DNA of 64,000 bases from Ceratothoa steindachneri (GCA_963969495.1 OZ018331.1:153124684-153188683), one strand, 5' to 3'. Shown: positions 1-11,440, numbered from the stretch's first letter. Numbers and translations: made by a program. Notes: generated from the letters alone by a model not told the origin.

Positions 1-2012
1 CGCGGAGGTGCCCTGTTGGGGGGCGCTCCACCGTTCCCTGGTGGTTGAGAGATTGCGTGTCGGCTATTTCTGCTTATCAGTTGCCCCATTTCCCTTATAG
101 GCGGAACCGGGTTCGTACCATCCGCCAGAGGACCCTCCGTCGTGCCCGCCGTGAGTCTTGGCGCCGGTACATATCTTCCATCTTTTCGTCCACATCTTTG
201 ACTCGGGTTTGGAAGCGGGTCAATAAGATCCGTGGTCGCTACGCTGGTCATGCCATCCCCACTGTGGATATCGCAGGCTCGTTTGTGTCGGATGGCCGAT
301 TGGTCAGCGAAGCTCTGGTTGACCATTTTGCTTCGGTGAGTAAGGGTGGTAGCTATCATCGACGGTTTCTCGATCATAAGACCGCTATAGAGTTTCGCCT
401 TTTAGATTTTACCACGTGCGCCACCTACTCTTATAATGCCCTCTTTTCCGTCTATGAGCTGCGGGATGCTTTGTCTCCACCTCTCCCGGTGATGATTGCA
501 TCCACTACGACTTTCTCCGTCGTCTGCATCCCCACTCCGAGTTATTTTTGGTTACACTTTACAACAACTCGCTTTGGGTTCTGGCGTGTGGGTGTTCTAC
601 CCTTTCTCAAGCCAGGTAGGGACGGTTTGGACCCGTCACTATTGCCCGATTGCTCTTACGAGCTGCCTCAGTAAGTTTTTCGAGAAGATGGTCCAAGTTC
701 GCCTCACTTGGTTTTGGGAGTCCAACTCGCTCCTCTCTCCATTTCAGTGCGGTTTTCGCAGCGGTCGTAGTACTCTTGACCACCTCATTCGTTTGGAAGA
801 CTCCGTTTTACCGGCTTTTCCTCCAGGCATCAGGTGTTAGGGGTGTTCTTCGACATTTAGAAGGCCTACAATACCACCTGGATATATGGTGTTTTACGTG
901 TTATATGATTGGGGTATGAGGGGCTCTTTACCGGGTTTTATTCAAGAATTTTTATCGTCCCTTAATTTTAAGGTCCGTATTGGCGATGCTTTCTCAGGCT
1001 TGCGGATTCAAGAGGAGGGTGTTCCCCAAGGGTGTGTTTTGAGTGTGACATGTTTCGCCGTTGCCATTAATAGCCTGGTGTCCACTCTTCCGGGGAAGGG
1101 GGTTTGGCTTCTCTCTTCGTGGATGACTTGGCGTTGTTTTGTTCATCTCCCCGCTTGCCTTCTGCTGCCCGTCGATTACAGCTGGCAATTGATGCCGTGT
1201 CGGGTTGTGCTGTCCATGCATTTTTATCGGGGCCGTGGTGTCATTGGTCCCCCTCACCTCTGCTTGGATGGCACGGCGATTGAACATGTCCCCTTTTTTA
1301 AGTTATTGGGTTTAACGCTTTATAGCAAGCTCACTTGGGTACCCCATTTGCGTCGCTTGAGGGCGTCCTGCTCGAAGGCTATGGATTTGCTTAGGGTTTT
1401 ATCCCACACCACTTGGGGTGGGGATAGGCGCACCTTGTGGTCGCTTTATTCGGCACCGCTCCAATCCCGGCTTGACTACAGTTGTCAGGTGTACTCCAGC
1501 GTTTCCTTTAGCCTTGAAGATACTTGACCCTGTTCATTCGCTTGGGGCCCGTCTTAGTAGTGGAGCCTTTCGCACCTCGCCTATTCCTAGCCTCTTTGTT
1601 GAGGGTGGCGTGCTTCCCTTGCGATACCACCGGCTGCAAGTGTGCCTACGATTCCTGTTTCGTGTTCATCAATACCCTTCATCCCCAGCCCATGAGTGCC
1701 TTTTTGCCCCGTCCTCTTCGGCATCTTTTGATCGACGGCCATCTCTACCTCGGCCTCTGAGGCTCTGGGTTGGGGACCATCTCTCCTGCCTGGGTGTTCC
1801 CGGGGTGTTGGCCCTCCCATTCCCGCCGGCTCCGTGTTTGGGCGTCCACCCTCCTGAGGTCTGTACTGCTTTTTGGCATTTGAGAAAGGGTCTACTGACC
1901 CTCGTCTATTAAAGTGCCTGTTTCTTGAACATGCGTGTTCTCGTGCTCACCAGCGACCCATCTATACTGACGGCTCGAAGTCGGACCTCTGTGTTGTGGC
2001 GGCCACGGTATC
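1..2012 (+). pseudogene. Decayed LINE ORF2 remnant (linker, RT, start of RNase H), cut by the window edge
   Basis: Fragments in all three forward frames match ORF2 of the better copy at 2689-9516 in the same order. The post-endonuclease linker with the motif VWKRVNKIRG lies at 190-240. RT blocks follow at about 600-840 (FLKPGRDG, then FQCGFRSGRST) and 1010-1075 (EEGVPQGCVLS). The catalytic FVDD box is at 1116-1127 and RT thumb residues run to about 1600. The RNase H start, YTDGSKSD, is near 1960. Reading frame changes every few hundred bases and the sequence differs from the other copies far more than they differ from each other, so it is an old insertion. At about 2013 it stops inside RNase H, where the 5' region of a younger element of the same family begins. 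The endonuclease would lie left of the window. Confidence 0.85.
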
Positions 2013-2688
2013 CCGATTTCTCCCCTACCTCGTCGCTTTTCATACAACCTCTCCCACAACTTTCTCTGGTCAGCCTCTAATTTCACAGGGTAGATGCTGA
2101 CCTTCTTCTCAAACCAACCACCCCGGATCAGGGCTGAGGGGGGGAGGGGACATTGTTCCCTAACCCCCTGAGCTCCGGTTCAGGATGGGGTTTTTTTAAC
2201 AACCTGCTTCATCCCCACCCATACCTTCCTCACATCCCTTTTTCTCTCCTTTTCAAAATCTATCTTTTTTACGCCGTGTTCAAGGTGGAGCCGCCATGCC
2301 GAAGGACTATCAGGCCACCAGGCGGGAGGAGTGGTCCCAAATGGCGGCGCCTGGCTCTGCCTGGCCTGTAAGCACCTCTTGCAGTGCGGGCTACTGCAAG
2401 AGGTGGTGAGCGATTGCGTCCCGTAAAACAAAGAGGGTCACCATGCCCAATAATAAAAAAAAAACACATCTCCCCTTAATTCCCCCTAAAACAACGGAGC
2501 CGCCCTCGTGCAGCTCCACAGAAAAGATGGAGGTCCCCCCCTCCTGTGCTTGCGCAGGGGACCCTCCATACCTCTTTAACCGGAGAGGAGGCTTACTCCT
2601 CTCCTACGCCTACGGGTGTAGGGGACTCCCCCTCACTCCCTTCTCTGGAGGTGCTTTCGGGCACCTCCCTATCTCCAGCGGCAGTCCC
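2013..2688 (+). mobile_element. 5' part of a LINE (outer element; continues at 9518)
   Basis: This stretch holds the family 5' UTR, an ATG at 2443 in the context gtcaccATG, and the first 80 or so ORF1 codons. It is followed at 2689 by the complete 5' end of another copy. The ORF1 position where it stops, at ccagcggcagtccc (2675-2688), is exactly where the sequence resumes at 9518, so 2013-2688 and 9518-15062 are two halves of one element split by the inner copy. It lacks about the first 130 bases of the family 5' end, so it is slightly 5'-truncated. The 2373-2405 stem-loop is a perfect 13-bp stem. Confidence 0.85.
2675..2688. repeat. Left target-site duplication of the inner LINE
   Basis: The 14 bases ccagcggcagtccc occur here, immediately before the inner copy's 5' end, and again at 9518-9531, immediately after its poly(A) run. 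The same site uninterrupted is present inside the inner copy's own ORF1 near 3446. Confidence 0.9.
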
Positions 2689-3203
2689 CCGTAAGGGGCG
2701 CGGCGATTTGCCACTCTGGCCGCCGTGCTGACGGGATCCAGCGCTCCGTCCGGCCCCAGCTTAGCCTCTCTTCCTTCCTTCAAAACACTTGTTTCCTCTC
2801 TTTTCACACAACCTCTCCCACAACTTTCTCTGGTCAGCCTCTAATTTCACAGGGTAGATGCTGACCTTCCTTTCAGCCAACCGTCCCGCATCGGGGCTGA
2901 GGGGGTGGGGGACAATGTTCCCTAACCCCTGATCTCCGGTCTGGGGTGGCTGGTTTTTAACTACCTGCTTCATCCCCACCCATACCTTCCTCACATCCCT
3001 TTTCCTCTCCTCTTCACAATCTATTAATTTTTACGCCGTGTCCAAGGTGGAGCCGCCATGCCGATGGACTGCCAGGCCACCAGGCGGGAGGGGTGGTCCC
3101 AAATAGCGGCGCCTGGCTCTGCCGGGCTTGTAAGCACCTCTCGCAGTGCGGGCTACTGCGAGAGGTGTGCGCGATTGCATCCCGTGTTTAAAAAAGGGTC
3201 ACC
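2689..3203 (+). promoter_or_regulatory. LINE 5' UTR with GC-rich 5' end and stem-loop
   Basis: The element begins with a run of C followed by gtaaggggcgcggcg. The same start is seen at 22293, 23397 and, diverged, at 54470 on the minus strand, so it is the true 5' end. The leader contains pyrimidine-rich blocks and a perfect 13-bp stem with a 7-base loop at 3135-3167, just upstream of the ORF1 ATG. LINEs carry internal promoters in this region; no core promoter element is recognised with confidence. Confidence 0.6.
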
Positions 3204-5593
3204 ATGCCCAATGATGATAAAAAAAAACAAACCCAACCCTCAACTTCCCCTGTTCCATCGACGGAGCCGCCCTCGGGCAGCTCCAGCAAAAAAATGGAGG
3301 TTCCCCCCCCTGTGCTTGCACAGGGGACCCTCCATATTTCTCTAACCGGAGAGGAGGCTTACTCCTCTCCTTCGCCTACGGGTGCAGGGGACTCCCCCTC
3401 ACCCCCTTCTCTGGAGGTGCTTTCGGGCACCTCCCTTTTCCCAGCGGCAGTCCCCTCTTTTCTTTCCAAGGGGACTGCCAAGAAAGCCAGCAGGCAGCCC
3501 TTAGCCAGCCGCTCCCCATCAAAGCGGCTCGGTAGGGCAAACCCCCTTAGGGGGGAGAGGGAAGCCAGGCCCCTTCGGTCGCTTCCCTCAAAAGACCTGC
3601 TGGCAAGAATTTTAAACCTTGCTGGGGTCAAGGCCTGTGCCTGCCCACACAAGACTGGCGACACTGCCAAGGGGACCTGCGATGTCCTGGGAGGGGATGG
3701 CCAACTGTGATAAACATGGTCCTTGAGGAGACCCAGCCTCAGACGGTAGGGGCTTCCATGGGGGGAAATTCGGGCTCGGCGCCAAGCACCGAACCCGAAT
3801 CCGCCTCTATGCAAGGTCCTCCTCAAATGGCTGAGGGCTCCGAGGCAGTAAAAGGAGGGGAGGGATCTCCTCCGACAGGTGCCCCCACGACAACCAGGAC
3901 CTTCTCCATTTCGGAGAGGGACCTGGCTGAGGCCGGTCCTTCTGGCCTGGGGGCTTCTGCCGGCGGAGGTGAAAAGCGGGTTCATTCCCCGCCCTCCTCT
4001 CCAAAAAAGAAAAAGACGAAAAAGACTCGGGGCTCTTCTCCATCCGCGGGGGCTGCGGGGACGGATGGGTCTGCTACCACTTTGGTAGGTGACCAAGCCA
4101 AGATCGGCACATCCGGCCCCTCTACCCCCTCGTGTGCAGAGCCCCTGACCAAGACTAACACCAAAAGTGCACAGGGCGGAGCCTCGATGACATCGGGGCC
4201 CCTGATTCAGAGGTTACCTGGCGTTTTCGAGCCCGCTGGCTTCAAACGCTTCCTCGTTATTCGCTCCACTGATGGCACCATGTTGTCCAAGGGCAACATG
4301 ATCCATCAGAGGAGAGGATTAGCTAGTGCAATTGGTAGAGAGCCGAAGGTGACCCGTTTCTCGGACGGGAGCCTTCTGGCGAATGCGGCGAATCCCGCCG
4401 AGGCGGCCAAGATAAGTGTTCTTCGGACACTTCATGGCACCCCGGTGAGTGTGACGCCGCACTCTACCATGAACTTTGTGAAAGGAGTAGTTTATGCGAA
4501 GGAACTCGTTGACTACTCCATTGAGGACATCACCCTAGAGCTGGCCGACCATGGGGCGGTCAAGGTCGAACGTGTGATGAGAAAACAGGGAGGGGCTTCG
4601 AGACCCACCCCTACACTCTTCGTCACGTTCGACTGTGACAAGCTCCCTGAGTCGGTGCGTGCCGGTTGGTACCGCTACCGCGTGAAGGCATTCGTGCCAC
4701 TGCCGCGGCGGTGCTATTACTGTCACCGCTTCGGCCATACGAATCGCTCATGTAGACGTGCAAAGTCGGGGTCACCCGAAGTCTGTGTAAATTGCTCCAA
4801 GGTCGCACACGATAAGTCCAAATCGTGTGTGGCCAAGTGTGTCAATTGCGGAGAGCCGCACCCTGCTTCTTCGAAGCAATGTGGTGCATATCTCCTGGAG
4901 AAAGAAATCCTGGCCGTTCAGGCCCAGGATAGACTCTCATTCCGCGAGGCTAAGGACTTGGTCCTGGCGCGCCCAGCTCTGCCTGGGACGTCATATGCCT
5001 CAGTAGTTTGAAAGGCACCCTCTGCTCCTGGCCCATCCAGGCCAACGAGCACGGTTGTTTCCGCGCCCATTCGGAGCCCTTCTGCGGGCTCTACCCAACC
5101 CGGGCGCTCCCGTGGTAAAGCTAGCGGCAAAAAGGGTTCATACCCAGCCCCGGCTAAAACCAGGGCTCCCCCCTCTTCCCCCAGCGTGACCGTTTCCCGC
5201 AAGGCGAAACGGCCACGCGCCTCCACCGAGTCGTTAGACTCACAGGAGGCAACACCCCTGAAGATGGTCGCTAGGCCATCTTCAGGGGTTCCTAAAGCTG
5301 TCCCCCGAAAGGAGGACAGCAAGAAAGGAGCTTCGGCTCCTCCGCCCACGCCCCGAGGTGGAGCGAGTGGCTCGGAGACGGTGGTTCCTCGAAAAGAGGC
5401 CCCCCCGCCTCCGAAGCCGCAGCGCCCGCCTAAGGTTTCGAGGCGGAGGGAGGAAAAGACTCGCATGGCGAGCCCAACCTCCCCCAATAAGTCCTCGAAG
5501 GCGACAGCGCCTCCAGCGCTTTGTCCGGCCAACAGCGCCCGGGGTTCTGCCCCCGGGAAGCGTAGGGCCATTCCCGTGAGAGTCTTCAATTAG
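3204..5593 (+). pseudogene. LINE ORF1, gag-like CCHC nucleic-acid-binding protein (two lesions)
   Basis: Translation starts at MPNDDKKK (3204), in good Kozak context. A Ser/Pro/Lys-rich N-terminal part of about 165 residues is followed by a conserved central domain (about 4215-4690) and three zinc knuckles at 4712-4882: CYYCHRFGHTNRSC, CVNCSKVAHDKSKSC and CVNCGEPHPASSKQC. A basic, Pro/Ser-rich tail ends at 5593. Two defects split it. About 13 bases are missing at 3706 compared with the copy at 24390, which shifts the frame and creates TGA. An Arg codon has also become TGA at 5009-5011, where the copy at 11080 reads AGA. Such proteins bind the element's RNA in ribonucleoprotein particles. The original ORF would have been about 800 residues. 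Confidence 0.85.
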
Positions 5594-5599
5594 AGGAGG

Positions 5600-8500
5600 G
5601 CCCCCGCGTCTCTTCCGAGCTAGGCCTGGAGGGCATATTCCTTCAATGGAATTGCCGTGGACTCCGGGCCAACTGGGAGGAGCTGCGGAGGCTCGCCTCG
5701 TCCCGTTCCCCGTTAGCTATTTTTTTGCAGGAGACCATGCTAGGCGCGTGCCCCCTGCCTGCCCTCCTGGTGTATAAGGGTCTTGCGACCCCACCACCGC
5801 GGGATGGCCGGGCTGGGGGATGCGCGGTTTACACCCGGCATGATGTCTCCGTTCTTCCTTTCTCTTTAGATACCTCCTTTCAGGCAGTGGCTGTGCAGCT
5901 ACACCTGGATAGGAGGTATACTATCATTTCTGCGTACATTCCACCGTCAGCTGACTTGGACGCGGGGGACTTCCGCCGCGTCGTGGCACGGTTGCCGAGG
6001 CCCTATCTCTTGCTTGGAGATCTGAACGGCAGGCATCCTCTCTGGGGAGATTACTCCATAAATCCCAGGGGTCAAGTCCTTGCCGATCTGATCGAAGAGC
6101 TTGAGATGGGTGTCCTAAACGTGGATGAGTTTACGCATCACTGTCCGAGAACCGCTTCATTTTCTTGCCTTGACCTATCTTTGTGCTCTTCGGATGCACA
6201 GCCTGATTTCGATTGTGGGGTGGTCGATGACCTCCATGGTAGTGATCACTTTCCCATTCAAATATCATTTTCAGGGCAACTGCCGCCTGAGAAACCACCT
6301 CGGTGGTGCTTGGCGCGGTGGCCTGCATTTCAGGAAATGACTGAATTCTCTATCTCAGTCGAGGAGTTTAGGTCGGTAGATGAGGCCGTTGAGTTCTTCT
6401 CCGGCAACCTCATCGCCGTGGGCCTGACTACTATTCCTAGGACGTCTGGCCGTTTTGCACGCCGACCACTCCCATGGTGGTCGGCCGAGTGTGAGACGGC
6501 CCTCAAACAGAAGCGTTATGCCTACATGCGCTATAAGCGCCGCCCGAACGATTTCACTGTCGCTGAATTTCGTCGGGCTAGGGCTAGGTTCCGGTATATT
6601 TCGAAGCACGCCCGCCGCTCTTCTTGGCGGGCATACGTGTCTTCACTTAACGGGAAGACCCCTTTAGCTGAGGTGTGGAAGCGAGTCAAAAGGATTCGGG
6701 GGCAAGTTCTCGCAGGACCCCCCTCCCGTTCTCCAGGAGAATGGGACCGCAATCTCGGACCCTGCGTCCGTGGCGGAATCCTTAGCGACCGCTTTCTCCG
6801 CATTCTCTAGCCGTGATGCTGCTCCGCCAGCATTCAATGCACGTCGTGATGTCGCGGAAGGCCGCCGGCTGGACTTTACCTCCAGAGGCGGAGAACCCTT
6901 CAACGACAAGTTTACTGTGAGTGAGTTGCGTTCCGCTCTCGCTTCGTGCGCGGACACCGCCCATGGTCCGGACGATGTCCCGTACGCCATGCTTCGACAC
7001 CTGGGTTAGCGAGGCATGGCCTTTCTGTTAGATATGTTCAACAGGATCTGGGTGGAAGGTCTTCTCCCAGACTCCTGGCGAATCGCTACTGTGCTCGCCT
7101 TTCGCAAGCCGGGGAGAGATCACTCTACTCCGACCGGTTTCCGCCCAATCTCTCTAACCTCTTGCGTGTGCAAGTTGATGGAGAAATTGGTAAATGTTAG
7201 ATTAGCCTATTTCCTGGACAGCGGAGGCCATCTGTCTTCTGCACAGTGTGGCTTCCGTAAGTTCCACTCCACGTCGGATGCTCTGCTCCGACTGGAAAAT
7301 GCCGTCTGCGAGGCTTTCCTTCGTAGACAGCACTACGCCACGGTGTTTTTTGATCTGGAGAAGGCCTATGATACCGCATGGCGATACGGTATCATGGAGA
7401 CTCTCCACACGATGGGGGCGAGGGGACGCCTCCCAATGTTTATATCTGAATTTTTGCGAGATCGTCGATTCCGCGTACGGGTGGGGGGAGCCCTCTCTGC
7501 CCCAAAGGAGCAGGAAGAGGGTGTCCCGCAGGGAAGTGTCCTCAGTGTCACACTCTTTGCCCTGAGCATCAACGGCATCACCTCGGTGCTGCCGGAAGAT
7601 GTTCTCGCTACGCTCTACGTGGACGACCTTTCGATCTCTTTTGGCGCGGCCCAGATGCCAACTCTGGAGCGTCGACTCCAACAGGCATTGAACCGCGTCT
7701 CTCGCTATGCCGAAGCGCACAGGTTTCGGTTTTCTTTGGCCAAGACTAAGGTGGTGCACTTCTGCCGCCATCCACGGCTTCACCCCGACCCAGATTTGTT
7801 TCTTAATGGGGTGCGCCTGGATGTGGTTGAGTCGCACCGTTTCCTTGGTCTTGTATTCGACCGACGCCTCACCTGGGAGGCTCATATTCGCAGCCTTAGG
7901 GTCTCTTGTACCCGCGCCATGGACATTCTCCGTTCCGTGACGTTCAGCGCTTGGGGCGCTGATAGGGCTACCGCCTTACTTTTTTATCGATCCTTTGTTC
8001 GCTCGAAGCTCGACTACGGATGCGAGTTTTATGCATCCGCAGCCGAGCGTTTATTGCGGAAGGTGGATTCAATCCACCACACCGGCCTTCGCCTGACGAC
8101 CGGTGCCTTCCGCACTTCCCCCATTGAGAGCCTGTTGGTCGATGCTGGGGAGATGCCACTCGCTCTGCGCCGCGTGCAGTGCATCACTCGCCTGTACGCG
8201 CGAGCCCGGCGCCTCCCTCAGTCGCCAACAGCTCTCACTGCATCCGCAGCTGATCTCGATGGTGCCTATGCCGCCGAGAGACGCCAGTCATACCCTAAGC
8301 CCTTTGGGTTTAGGGCCAGGAAACTCCTTCGAGAGGTAGATATAGCTCTGGGGCCGGTGGCGCCCCTGGTTCTGCCCAGGACGCCACCCTGGAGGGTACC
8401 ACATTTGGCTATTTGTCGCCACGCCTCTGCTCCCAAAGCTTGTACTGCGCCGGGAGTATTGCGTTCGACCTTTTTGGAGCACACATCGTGTCACGCTGGT

Positions 8501-9334
8501 ACCGTGCCAGTGTATACGGATGGCTCCAAGTCCCAAGAGGGGTCGGCTTCCACGCCGTATCCCCTCTGTTTGAAGTCAGCGGGGCTCTACCAGGCGCTGC
8601 GTCTGTCTTCACGGCCGAGCTGGTGGCAATACACCACTCGGTACGGGAGATTACGCGACGTGCCCGGTTCGGAGACCGGATTGTGATCTATAGCGACTCA
8701 CAAAGCGCCCTGAGTGCTCTCGGGGCATTGGAATCTCCGCATCCCCTGGTTCGCGATATCCGTGACGCCACGGTTTTGGCGAGCCGGGCAGATGTCGAGA
8801 TTATCTTCTGCTGGGTTCCTGGACATGTAGGAATTGCGGGGAATGAGCGCGCCAAAGAGTCTGCGAGGACTCTGCGACCGGACCAGCGTTTCGCTCTTCC
8901 TCACACCGACTACATGGCAGGAATACGGGCAGCTCTTCGGACTTCTTGGCAAAGAAGATGGGAGACGGTCGAAGGGAACTTAAAAGTTGCGTGCCATTGC
9001 GCCGCGACTGTTCCCATGGACCTATCCCCCAATGCCGCGGTGGCTTCAGGTTGCTTTGTGTCGTCTCCGAATCGGACACACTCGTGTGACGCATCGCTAT
9101 CTGATGGAGCGCTCGCCTGCGCCCTATTGCAACGACTGCGTCGTCCCCCAGACTGTTCGGCACATTCTTGTCGAATGTCCCAGTCTGGGTGATCTTCGCG
9201 CACGACACCTGTCCCGGTACCGGGATGGGCGGGGTCGCTACCGCCTGTCCCTTGTGCTCGGGACGAGTGCGTGTACTTTGACTGGTGGACTTATTGACTT
9301 TTTGGGGGAGGCCGGCCTTCTCCCTTTTATTTAA
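5600..9334 (+). pseudogene. LINE ORF2: endonuclease, reverse transcriptase, RNase H, CCHC (four lesions)
   Basis: The APE-like endonuclease begins with FLQWNCRGLR near 5640 and includes GDLNGRHPLWGD (about 6018) and the catalytic GSDHFPI (about 6240). RT follows with VFFDLEKAYD (about 7345), EEGVPQGSVLS (about 7520) and YVDD at 7616-7627. RNase H has VYTDGSK at 8510, FTAELVAI, IYSDSQSAL and WVPGHVGIAGNERAKE. The C-terminus carries C-x2-C-x9-H-x4-C near 9130-9180 and ends at 9334. Lesions, by comparison with the other copies, are an extra G near 6700, TAG at 7006-7008 where other copies have CAG or GAG, a lost G in a G-run near 8540, and an extra A near 8985. The first in-frame ATG (5725) lies inside the endonuclease domain. 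The protein nicks DNA and copies the element RNA at the nick. Confidence 0.9.
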
Positions 9335-9516
9335 CCCGATTTAATTGTTGTTGTTGTTCTTGTAATTGTTTTTGTTATTGCTTTGTTATTGTTATTTCTT
9401 TTTATTGTTTTCTGTTTAATTTTTTAAAGTAGCCTAGAACTAGGCTGTTTTTTACGGCGACTTATGCCTAAGTCGGCAGTCGCCAGATAGCCCCTTTAAA
9501 AAAAAAAAAAAAAAAA
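9335..9516 (+). other. LINE 3' UTR with two stem-loops and poly(A) tail
   Basis: A T-rich stretch of tgttgtt-type repeats leads to two hairpins. The first is an AGCCTAG/CTAGGCT palindrome at 9431-9446. The second is GGCGACT (9456-9462) paired with AGTCGCC (9478-9484), with an inner GACTTA/TAAGTC stem. The A-run at 9498-9516 follows. The second hairpin recurs at the 3' ends of the copies at about 15003, 37849 and (minus strand) 52660-52690. A structured 3' end is what many LINE RTs recognise. Confidence 0.75.
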
Positions 9517-9535
9517 CCCAGCGGCAGTCCCTCCT

Positions 9536-11440
9536 TTGCTTTCTAAGGGGACTGCCAAGAAAGCCAGCAGGCAGCCCATTGCCGACCGCCCGTCGTGCAA
9601 GCGGCTCGGTAGGGCAAACCCCCTTAGGGGGGAGAGGGAAGCCAGGCCCCTTCGGTCGCTTCCCTCAAAAGACCTGCTGGCAAAAATATTAAACCTTGCC
9701 AGGGTCAAGGCCTGTGCCTCCCCACTAAAGACTTATGACGCTACCAAGGGGACCTGCGAAGTCCTGGGAGGGTATGGCCAACTGAGGCCCCTCCTGTGAT
9801 AGACATGGTCCTTGAGGAAAACCAGCCTCAGACGATAGGGCCTTCCATGGGGGGAAATCCGGGCTCGGCGCCAAGCACCGAATCCGCTCCTATGTAAGGT
9901 CCTCATCAAACGGCTGTGGATTCTCAGGTAGTACAAGGAGGGGAGGGATCTCCTCCGGATGATGCCCCTGCGACCACCAGGACCTCCATTTCGGAGAAGG
10001 TCCTGGCTGAGGCCGGTCCATCTGGCCTAGGGGCTTCTACCGGCGGGGGTGAGAAGCGGGTTCATTCCCCGTCCTCCTCTCCAAAAAAGGAAAGGACGAA
10101 GAAGACTCGGGGCTCCTCTCCATCCGCGGGGGCTACGGGGACGGATGGGTCTGCTTGCAACTTTGGCAAGCGACCAAGCCAAGATCGGCACATCCGGCCC
10201 CTCTGCCTCCCCGGGTACGGAGCTCCTGACTATGACAAAGACCAAAAGTGCACAGGGCGGGGCCTCGATGACATCGGGGCCCCTCATTCAGAGGTTACCT
10301 GGCGTTTCGAGCCCGCTGGCTTCAAACGCTTCCTCGTTATTCGCTCCACTGATGGCACCATGTTGTCCAAGGGCAACATGATTCATCAGAGGAGAGGATT
10401 AGCTAGTGCAATTGGTAGAGAGTCGAAGGTAACCCGTTTCTCGGACGGGAGCCTTCTGGCGAATGCGGCGAATCCCGCCGAGGCGCCTAAGATAAGTGCT
10501 CTTCGGACACTTCATGGCACCCCGGTGAGTATGACGCCGCACTCTACCATGAACTTTGTGAAAGGAGTAGTTTATGCGAAGGAACTCGTTGACTACTCCA
10601 TTGAGAACATCACCCTAGAGCTGGCCGACCATGGGGCGGTCAAGGTCGAACGTGTGATGAGAAAACAGGGAGGGGCCTTTAGACCCACCCCTACACTCTT
10701 CGTCACGTTTGACTGTGACAAGCTCCCTGAGTCGGTGCGTGCCGGTTGGTACCGCTGCCGCGTAAAGGCGTTCATGCCACTGCCGCGGCGGTGCTATTAC
10801 TGTCACCGCTTCGGCCATACGAATCGCTCATGTAGACGTGCAAAGTCGGGGTCACCCAAAGTATGTGTAAATTGCTCCAAGGTCGCACACGATAAGTCCA
10901 AATCGTGTGTGGCCAAGTGTGTCAATTGCGGAGAGCCGCACCCTGCTTCTTCGAAGCAATGTGGTGCTTATCTCCTTGAGAAAGAAATCCTGGCCGTTCA
11001 GGCCCAGGATCGACTCTCATTCCGCGAGGCAAAGGACTTGGTCCTGGCGCGCCTGGCTCTGCCCTGGACGTCATATGCCTCAATAGTTAGAAAGGCACCC
11101 TCTGCCCATTCGGAGCCCTTCTGCGGGCTCTACCCAACCCGGGTGCTGCCCTGGTAAAGCTAGCGGCAAAAAGGGTTCATACCCTGCCCCGGCTAAAACC
11201 AGGGCTCCCCCCTCTTCCCCCAGCGTGACCGTTTCCCGTAAGGCGAAACGGCCACGCGCCTCCACCGAGTCGTTAGACTCACAGGAGGCAACACCCCTGA
11301 AGATGGTCGCTAGGCCATCTTCCGGGGTTCCTAAAGCTGTTCGGCCAACAGCGCCCGGGGTTCTGCCCCCCGGGAAGCGTACGGCTATTCCCGTAAGGGT
11401 CTTCAATTCGAGGAGGGCCCCCGCGTCTCCTCCGAGCTAG
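9536..11440 (+). pseudogene. LINE ORF1 (C-terminal part of outer copy), frameshifted
   Basis: The frame opens with LSKGTAKKASRQPIADR (9536) and is broken at about 9790, where GQL is followed by a shifted frame. The conserved central domain and the same three zinc knuckles (about 10790-10960) follow. At 11085 this copy reads SIVRKAPSA with an intact Arg codon, which shows that the stop at the matching place in the inner copy is a mutation. Two deletions remove much of the Pro/Ser-rich tail. The ORF ends with TAG at 11438-11440, overlapping the open frame of ORF2. Confidence 0.82.

Larger units (their letters stand above)
2689..9516 (+). mobile_element. Nearly full-length RNase H-bearing non-LTR retrotransposon (inner copy, best copy in the window)
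   Basis: The copy is about 6.8 kb long. In order it has the 5' UTR (2689-3203), ORF1 (3204-5593), ORF2 (about 5600-9334), a short 3' UTR and a 19-A tail (9498-9516). It is flanked by a 14-bp duplication, the signature of target-primed reverse transcription. ORF1 has gag-like zinc knuckles. ORF2 has an APE-type endonuclease, RT, RNase H and a terminal CCHC. Among known non-LTR groups, APE endonuclease plus RNase H plus knuckled ORF1 is the I-superfamily arrangement; the exact clade cannot be fixed without phylogeny. Each ORF has only a few lesions, so this is a recent insertion, but it cannot encode its proteins as it stands. It landed in ORF1 of a close relative. Confidence 0.9.

Noticed and set aside
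3359..4096. Long minus-strand frame of 245 codons opposite LINE ORF1 (and similar antisense frames in other copies)
   Set aside because: It is a shadow of GC-rich ORF1; it lacks any known domain and is not conserved intact in the sibling copies.
7202..7885. 227-codon minus-strand frame opposite RT, also intact at 12771-13454
   Set aside because: It persists only because the two copies are nearly identical; the plus-strand RT motifs explain the sequence.
2689..9516. Site-specific R1/R2-type insertion
   Set aside because: Targets differ among copies (LINE ORF1, Copia pol, purine tract, Gypsy RNase H) and there is no rDNA.
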